Assembly: GCA_900321515.1 (NCBI GenBank)
Contig: ONWI01000173.1
Coordinates: 1-11,143 of the forward strand
Source of the DNA: an uncultured Eubacteriales bacterium
Lineage (GTDB): Bacteria; Bacillota; Clostridia; Oscillospirales; Acutalibacteraceae
Direction of reading: 5' to 3'
Length of the DNA: 11,143 bases
Shown here: positions 6,971 to 11,143 of the stretch, piece by piece
How the letters are laid out: every line of letters begins with the position of its first letter
Position numbering within the stretch: position 1 is the stretch's first letter
Translations under genes and position numbers: made by a program
The notes under the pieces: generated by a model
Told to the model about the DNA's origin: nothing
Seen by the model: the letters and a program-made list of their open reading frames with translations, nothing else
Databases searched by the model: none

Positions 6971-8581
6971 TTACTCAACTGAAACCGTAACAGTGTCCGA
7001 CTTGACGCTGTTGCCGCTGCCGTCGGTAACTTCGCAATAAACCTTCATCTCATTCCAGGAGTCGTTTGCAGTGGCATAGGTTGAAGCGTAATCATGACCC
7101 GGCCAGTATGTCCATTCAGATGAGCCCGCCTTGCTGTAGTACCACTTGTAGGTCAGGTTGCAGCCGGTTGCCTTCACCTTAAAAGCAACTCTGCTACCGG
7201 ATGCCGCTTTGACATCCTCGGGCTGCTGTGTGATCTTCAAGGCTTCCGCCTTCCACACGGCATAGAGAGTGATGTTTGCGCTCACCTTGATCTTAGAGCC
7301 TGCCTTGTAATCGGCCTTTGCTGCTTTTTTGGACTTCGCCCAGCCCTCAAATGTATAGCCCTTGCGGGTGGGAACGTTCTTGCTGAGAGCCGTGGACTTG
7401 TTTGCAGTCATAACCTGATTTGCGGGAGCGTTTTCACCGCCGTTTGCGTTGTACTTAACTGTGAACTTTTTGCTTGCGCTTTTATTATTGGCGTTTTTCT
7501 TTTCGCTTACGGCATTCTCAATGGCGTTCCATGTCTTGCTGCCTGTAATGCCGTCGGCGGTCAGATTCTTATCGTTCTGGAACTGCTTGATTACCTTTGC
7601 GGTATTACTGTCATACTTGGAATTGGCATTTACCTTATAGCCGAGATAATTAAGCTCTGTCTGCAAATAAAGTACGTCGTTGCCGCTGAGAACCTTGCTG
7701 TTCTTTTTGTAGGAGAGTACCCTGCTGTACTTGACCTTGATCTTTTCGGGGTCAACTGCGGCTGTTTCAGCCTTTGATGATTCGGAATTCGCCGAAACGT
7801 CATTTGCAACTGCTGCCGATGTCTTTGAATCCGCCTTTGCGGAGCCGGAAGAAGCCTTCTTGGAGCCGTAAAGCGACTCAAAATATTTGTCTGTGGGCTG
7901 AACGACATGGCAGATGCGGCGGCCGATGCCTGTTGTCTGACCCTTGTTGAGTTCCTTCCAGGACAGCTTGTTGGCTCTGACCAGACCTCTGCCGTCGGAG
8001 TTGCCGTCGATGTATGTAACATACTCTTCATTGTATCCGAGAATTACAAAGGAATGAGCCTTGGATCTGTTGTAGGAGCAATCCTTGTTGGCAGTGGTGC
8101 GAACATACGCGCCAACCCTTACGCCCGCGTCAACGAACTGTCTGTAGGAGAATGTGCTGCCTCCGCGGATAACTACATTGGAGTGCTTGAGTGAAGACGC
8201 ATTGCCGACCCATTCATTGTAAAGGGTGTTGTAAACAGCGTTTGCGTAAATGTAGCACTGCCAGCCGAATGTCGTGGAACCTGTGGTGCTGTTTTTGATA
8301 TAGAATTTATTGGAGCCGTTGAGCTTGGAGCAGCCGAGAGGCGCTTTTGTCTGGCTCTTGCAGCTGCTGTTGGAATAAAGACCGACGCTGCCGTTGAAAA
8401 TCTGTGTGAGCTTATTGGCAAGCTCTGTGGAAGATGTATAATCGTAGGCATTCATTTTTTTTGAATCGTTGATATGAGATGCAGCGTAAACCTGATCGAA
8501 TTCATGATAAGGCACCGCAAGAGCAAGTGATGTGAATACTAATATAATTGCTGCAACTTTCTTTTTGAAACTTTTCATCAT
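6971..8581 (-). CDS. Secreted modular cell-wall protein: papain-like Cys/His domain, peptidoglycan-binding, InlB B-repeat, Ig-like
   Basis: The protein is 536 residues long and predicted to be exported. A signal peptide spans about residues 1-34 (MMKSFKKK, a hydrophobic core, then VYAAS). Residues 40-235 form a domain with GWQCYIYANAVY (Cys109) and KAHSFVILGY (His176) followed by YIDGNSDG (Asp192). This Cys-His-Asp order suggests a papain-like peptidase or amidase of the CHAP/C39/NlpC type, though I cannot fix the family. After a Ser/Ala/Lys linker (240-278) comes a PG_binding_1 domain (about 291-356, LQTELNYLGYKV..., FQNDKNLTADGITGSKTW). An InlB B-repeat (373-443, YNANGG...GYTFEGW...ITLYAVW) and a C-terminal Ig-like domain (448-536, ITQQPEDV...YKWYYS) complete it. 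ATG 8581 and ATG 8578 are both served by the SD GGGAAGGGA (8586-8594). No sortase motif is visible, so wall attachment is probably through the binding domains. It is a single-gene unit, likely a peptidoglycan-active or surface-binding enzyme. Confidence 0.85.
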   Translation of the reverse strand: MMKSFKKKVAAIILVFTSLALAVPYHEFDQVYAASHINDSKKMNAYDYTSSTELANKLTQIFNGSVGLYSNSSCKSQTKAPLGCSKLNGSNKFYIKNSTTGSTTFGWQCYIYANAVYNTLYNEWVGNASSLKHSNVVIRGGSTFSYRQFVDAGVRVGAYVRTTANKDCSYNRSKAHSFVILGYNEEYVTYIDGNSDGRGLVRANKLSWKELNKGQTTGIGRRICHVVQPTDKYFESLYGSKKASSGSAKADSKTSAAVANDVSANSESSKAETAAVDPEKIKVKYSRVLSYKKNSKVLSGNDVLYLQTELNYLGYKVNANSKYDSNTAKVIKQFQNDKNLTADGITGSKTWNAIENAVSEKKNANNKSASKKFTVKYNANGGENAPANQVMTANKSTALSKNVPTRKGYTFEGWAKSKKAAKADYKAGSKIKVSANITLYAVWKAEALKITQQPEDVKAASGSRVAFKVKATGCNLTYKWYYSKAGSSEWTYWPGHDYASTYATANDSWNEMKVYCEVTDGSGNSVKSDTVTVSVE

Positions 8582-8596
8582 TAAATCCCTTCCCTT

Positions 8597-8623
8597 ATGT
8601 TCATTTTTAATTGTAATGAACAT
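8597..8623 (-). promoter_or_regulatory. 9-bp perfect inverted repeat beside the SD of the secreted-protein gene
   Basis: ATGTTCATT (8597-8605) is the exact reverse complement of AATGAACAT (8615-8623), with a 9-nt spacer. On the minus-strand transcript the hairpin would end 2 nt before the SD (8586-8594). It could be an operator at the DNA level, or an mRNA hairpin that affects stability or ribosome loading. It does not cover the SD itself. Confidence 0.5.
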
Positions 8624-8641
8624 CTGTCAAAGCGTTTAAGT

Positions 8642-8723
8642 GGTTACTGATTTGTTCCGAACAGGTAACAGCCGGTTACAACTTTTCGGTTGTTAATGTC
8701 AACTCGGTAACAAAGGTTACAAA
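8642..8723 (-). repeat. Two-copy GGTAAC/GGTTAC inverted-repeat element in the leader
   Basis: Plus-strand GGTAACA (8664-8670) followed by GGTTACAA (8674-8681), and GGTAACA (8706-8712) followed by GGTTACAA (8715-8722), form two similar inverted-repeat units. A further GGTTAC half-site lies at 8642-8647. The units start 42 bp apart and the GGTTAC halves are 32 and 41 bp apart, close to whole helical turns. They lie between the predicted transcription start (about 8728) and the SD, so they could be downstream operators for one protein, or paired hairpins in the leader RNA. I do not recognise a known regulator for this motif. Confidence 0.5.
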
Positions 8724-8734
8724 AGATTAACATC

Positions 8735-8763
8735 ATTATAACCCAAGAGTTCCAAATAATCAA
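8735..8763 (-). promoter_or_regulatory. Promoter of the secreted-protein gene
   Basis: On the minus strand, a TTGATT -35 (plus 8758-8763), a 17-bp spacer and a perfect TATAAT -10 (8735-8740) predict a start near 8728 and a leader of about 147 nt. A TGAATGATTCA palindrome (8772-8782) sits just upstream of the -35. A second TTGACA (plus 8625-8630) nearer the gene has no good -10 and was not chosen. Confidence 0.75.
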
Positions 8764-9107
8764 GTCATCTGTGAATGATTCAGTCACTTGTACATTTTTG
8801 GTCTTCAATCGGCAATGCTTTTGTAGAATACACTCAAAATCGGGATGCGATATTTCACTAAAAATGCGGTAATTCTGTAAAATTGTAACTTTTTAATTGT
8901 AACAATCGCCCGTAGCTTCCAAAGTAATGTGATTATTTTTGATATTCTTAATTATTTATAGTGTTATAAACCTATAATCATTAAAAAAAGATATAACTTT
9001 ACATAATCAAACACAAAAACAGCAATACAACTATAATCTGTCAAACAATTCCGGTATTTTATTGTAATAAGCCGCAAACAATAACAGCTTTTTTCAAAAA
9101 CAGGAAA
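8764..9107. other. AT-rich divergent intergenic region with TGTAA repeats
   Basis: No gene is supported here. It contains TGAATGATTCA (8772-8782), a direct repeat AATTGTAAC (8881-8889 and 8895-8903) separated by five Ts, a further TGTAAA just before it, and an inverted repeat TTATTGT (9059-9065)/ACAATAA (9078-9084). The stretch is much richer in A and T than the flanking genes. Confidence 0.6.
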
Positions 9108-9275
9108 ATGGCGGAGAATCGAGGCTTGGATATCTTCAACCGGGAACTATTTATCCACCGTCGGAAGGACAGATTTGTTTTTTGCGATTTCGGTAAACGC
9201 CCGGCTTCGCGTGCTCAAAAAATTTATATTATTTCACTTGAAGAAAAACGCTCCATGCGCTACAATAAAATGTAA
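9108..9275 (+). CDS. Possible 55-residue small protein, unrecognised
   Basis: An ATG-initiated 55-codon frame ends with TAA at 9273-9275. The predicted peptide is basic and charged (MAENRGLDIFNRELFIHRRK at its start, SMRYNKM at its end), with no membrane segment, signal peptide or recognised motif. Local GC rises over this stretch compared with the AT-rich DNA to its left, which mildly favours coding. Against it, the nearest SD-like AGGA is only 2 nt from the ATG, and the promoter proposed for the downstream lipoprotein gene lies inside its 3' third. It could be a leader peptide, a gene remnant or a chance frame. Confidence 0.22.
   Translation: MAENRGLDIFNRELFIHRRKDRFVFCDFGKRPASRAQKIYIISLEEKRSMRYNKM
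9238..9266 (+). promoter_or_regulatory. Promoter of the OppA-like lipoprotein gene
   Basis: TTGAAG -35 (9238-9243), a 17-bp spacer and TACAAT -10 (9261-9266) predict a start near 9273 and a leader of about 47 nt containing the SD CGGAGGG (9300-9306). Confidence 0.65.
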
Positions 9276-9319
9276 TAATATAATTCCGTCACTTTATCCC
9301 GGAGGGAATATACAATAAG

Positions 9320-10975
9320 ATGAAAAGGATAAACAAAATAACAAGGCGCATTGTCAAACTCACTGCCATGCTGCTTGTGCTGACAATGCTGCCGTCATCG
9401 CTGGCGTCATGCAGCAGGGATGACGGCACTGACAAGGCGATAAGCTATTCGCTCACGGACGAGCCCAAGAATCTCGACCCGCAGATGGCTTCCGACAACA
9501 ATTCACTGCTTGTGATACGCAATATCTTTGAAGGACTTACCCGTTTCGACCAGAACGGCAATATAATTCCCGGCGTGGCAGAGGACTGGAATGCCAGTCC
9601 CGATTTTACCGAATACACCTTCCGTCTGAGAAGAGACGCGGTATGGTCGGACGAGAAACACACTCCCGTCACGGCGCACGACTTCGTATTCGCGTGGCGC
9701 AGGGCGCTCGACCCCAATACAAAATCCACCACCTGCGCCGCACTGTATCCAATCAAGAACGCGAGAGCCGTCAACAGCGGCGAAATGCAGCCGGAATCCC
9801 TGGGCGTCACCGTCATAGACGACTACACGCTCAAAGTGTCGATGGAATATTCCTACGCCGAATTCGTACTGCAAACCCCGAACGCGGTTTTCATGCCGTG
9901 CAACGAGGCGTTCTTTCTCACCACCAAGGGTCATTACGGGCTGGACGACGACTACATCATCAGCAACGGACCATTCGTCCTCGCCAAGCGCGGCTGGAAC
10001 CACGATAACTATGTGCGAACCGTACGCAATGAGAATTATTCCGGTTACAACAAGGTAGCTCCAAGGGTACTGTATTTCGGCATACGCAGCGCGGAAACCG
10101 ACTATTTCCAGCTGCTCCAGAACGAGACTGTGGAATCGGCCGTCATTGAAACCCAAAACATAAGCAAATTGGCGGAAACCGACTACAAATACACCACCGT
10201 CACCGATACCACGTGGGGATTCCTTTTTAATGTCGAAAAGCCCGCTCTGGAGCTTCCCGCCATACGGCGTTCGCTTATGGCATGCGTCACGGACGAAGCC
10301 TGCACAGGTCCTGACGGCAGCAGCCTGATACCCTACGGCTTCGAGGCGGCAAACGATATAATACCCCCGTCAACCCACATCAACGGACAGCTCTACCGGG
10401 AACTCGCGGGGGGCGGATTCAAAGAATCATTCAGCCCCGATTCGGCACGAACCAACATGAACAAGGCGCTTGCCTCTGTCGAACTGAGACGTATGCCAAA
10501 CATAACTCTGATCTGTCCCGACGACGAGCAGGTTATCACGCTCATGCAGAGCATCATGCGTTCTTGGCAGCAGTATCTTTATGTATATGTCAACATAGAA
10601 CCGCTCGACATGAGTACCCTGCAATACCGAATCAATTTAGGAAATTATCAGATAGCGTTCTATCCCATTGCTCCGACGAAGGACGACCCCCTTAACACGC
10701 TCAACCGATTCACCTCCGACTATCCATCCAATCCCGCGTTTCTGAAGCACCCCGCTTATGACAAGCTGGTAACTATGGCCTCGGTGCGCAGCAATACCGA
10801 GGACATTCTGGCAGCGATGGCGGCGGCTGAAAAATATCTCAACACATATGTGATATTCTACCCGGTTTATTACGAAGTAACTTATTTTGTAATGCGACCC
10901 ACCGTTTCGGGCATCTACTTTTCACCATTCGACGGCGCGGCGGATTTTGTAAACTGCAAATATGTGAAGGATTAA
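9320..10975 (+). CDS. Peptide-type ABC transporter substrate-binding lipoprotein (OppA/SBP_bac_5 family)
   Basis: This 551-residue extracytoplasmic lipoprotein is predicted to capture oligopeptides, or a similar solute, for an ABC importer. The N-terminus is basic, followed by a hydrophobic stretch and the lipobox LASC (28-31), so Cys31 should be lipidated and the protein anchored to the outer face of the membrane. Family-5 landmarks follow in order: DEPKNLDPQM (47-56), NIFEGLTRFD (69-78), PGVAEDW (84-90), YTFRLRRDAVWSD (99-111) and VTAHDFVFAWRRALDP (117-132). The C-terminal lobe includes NITLICPDDEQ and the late PVYYEVTYFV strand. Length is normal for OppA. ATG 9320 is preceded by GGAGGG, but about 13 nt away, slightly long. 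No permease or ATPase gene follows before the window edge, so it is an orphan here. Ligand specificity is not readable from sequence. Confidence 0.92.
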   Translation: MKRINKITRRIVKLTAMLLVLTMLPSSLASCSRDDGTDKAISYSLTDEPKNLDPQMASDNNSLLVIRNIFEGLTRFDQNGNIIPGVAEDWNASPDFTEYTFRLRRDAVWSDEKHTPVTAHDFVFAWRRALDPNTKSTTCAALYPIKNARAVNSGEMQPESLGVTVIDDYTLKVSMEYSYAEFVLQTPNAVFMPCNEAFFLTTKGHYGLDDDYIISNGPFVLAKRGWNHDNYVRTVRNENYSGYNKVAPRVLYFGIRSAETDYFQLLQNETVESAVIETQNISKLAETDYKYTTVTDTTWGFLFNVEKPALELPAIRRSLMACVTDEACTGPDGSSLIPYGFEAANDIIPPSTHINGQLYRELAGGGFKESFSPDSARTNMNKALASVELRRMPNITLICPDDEQVITLMQSIMRSWQQYLYVYVNIEPLDMSTLQYRINLGNYQIAFYPIAPTKDDPLNTLNRFTSDYPSNPAFLKHPAYDKLVTMASVRSNTEDILAAMAAAEKYLNTYVIFYPVYYEVTYFVMRPTVSGIYFSPFDGAADFVNCKYVKD

Positions 10976-11030
10976 TTCAATCATCAGTCAATTGTATTTG
11001 TCATGATAAGACGATTTGAAAAAAGGAAAG

Positions 11031-11143
11031 TGCGCAGCGCCAATAATGGGGTGCAGGGGGGCAAGGCTCCCTGCCAGGGGTCCGGGGGCAGCGCCACCGG
11101 CGGGGCGGTGGGGCAGCGCCCCACAAGCTCGGCGGAGCCGAGC
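11031..11143. repeat. GC-rich multi-stem-loop intergenic element, open at the right edge
   Basis: A very GC-rich stretch begins about 55 bp after the lipoprotein stop and runs to the window end. It contains GCAGGG (11053-11058) pairing with CCCTGC (11069-11074), CCACCG (11094-11099) with CGGTGG (11106-11111), GTGGGGC (11108-11114) with GCCCCAC (11118-11124), and GCTCGGC (11127-11133) with GCCGAGC (11137-11143). The last two have 3-nt loops. The motif GGCAGCGCC occurs twice (11088-11095 region and 11112-11120 region). Composition differs sharply from all neighbouring DNA. It resembles the dispersed GC-rich intergenic repeats common in Ruminococcus-like genomes (from memory, not verified). It may also serve as terminator for the lipoprotein gene, for which no classical one is seen. 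Confidence 0.7.

Noticed and set aside
8660..8725. WalR (YycF) boxes upstream of the wall-protein gene
   Set aside because: The TGTAAC-like halves are inverted or at the wrong period; the 11-bp direct period of WalR boxes is not met.
8640..8730. Riboswitch (c-di-AMP ydaO type or c-di-GMP type) before the wall-protein gene
   Set aside because: The leader lacks the conserved GC-rich cores of these classes and has no terminator or SD-sequestering stem.
9151..9159. DnaA-box-like TTATCCACC
   Set aside because: A single near-match without clustering or replication genes; expected by chance.
9503..10156. Long minus-strand frame of 217 codons inside the OppA-like gene
   Set aside because: It is a shadow of the GC-richer lipoprotein gene, with no family features and no SD.

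Overview
The window looks like a chromosomal segment of a low-to-mid-GC Gram-positive member of the Bacillota, most likely a Ruminococcus-like Oscillospiraceae or related Clostridia. The grounds are strong purine-rich Shine-Dalgarno (SD) sequences, a Wzc-like tyrosine kinase with its Wzz and kinase halves fused, a secreted protein with an InlB-type repeat, an OppA-type lipoprotein, and a GC-rich hairpin-rich intergenic element at the right end. The taxonomic call is inference; no rRNA or other marker gene is present.

Layout. (1) 1-169: the 3' end of a four-helix-bundle (S23-type) protein gene, followed by a weak terminator. (2) 170-528: a non-coding stretch with a near-perfect extended -10 promoter and a hairpin-rich leader. 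It leads into a 513-residue polysaccharide co-polymerase/tyrosine autokinase (529-2070) whose C-terminal tail ends in eight Gly-Tyr dipeptides, encoded by a 12-bp minisatellite. (3) A bidirectional terminator (2122-2170) separates this gene from a converging minus-strand operon read from 6254 down to 2188: ABC ATPase, large FtsX-type permease, then an XRE-family regulator carrying a beta-rich C-terminal domain. A promoter sits just upstream at 6291-6319. (4) 6320-6970 has no convincing gene. It holds a strong minus-strand terminator and a possible decayed coding fragment. (5) 6971-8581 (minus) encodes a secreted modular protein: signal peptide, papain-like Cys/His domain, peptidoglycan-binding domain, InlB B-repeat and Ig-like domain. 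A TTGATT-17-TATAAT promoter lies about 150 nt upstream, and the leader between them contains two copies of a GGTAAC/GGTTAC inverted repeat and a 9-bp palindrome next to the SD. (6) 8764-9319 is a mostly AT-rich divergent intergenic region with repeated TGTAA motifs, one possible 55-codon small ORF and the promoter of the next gene. (7) 9320-10975 encodes an OppA-like lipoprotein. (8) 11031-11143 is a run of GC-rich stem-loops reaching the window edge.

How the genes fit together. Most products act at the cell envelope: polysaccharide chain-length control and phosphorylation, an MacB/FtsX-type exporter or mechanotransmitter with its own regulator, a wall-associated hydrolase candidate, and a peptide-binding lipoprotein. 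Only the ATPase-permease-XRE set is clearly one transcription unit; the others look like single-gene units. I do not see a plainly new multi-gene system. The most interesting items are the repeat-encoded Tyr tail, the structured leaders of the kinase and hydrolase genes, the XRE protein as the last gene of the transporter operon, and the terminal GC-rich element.
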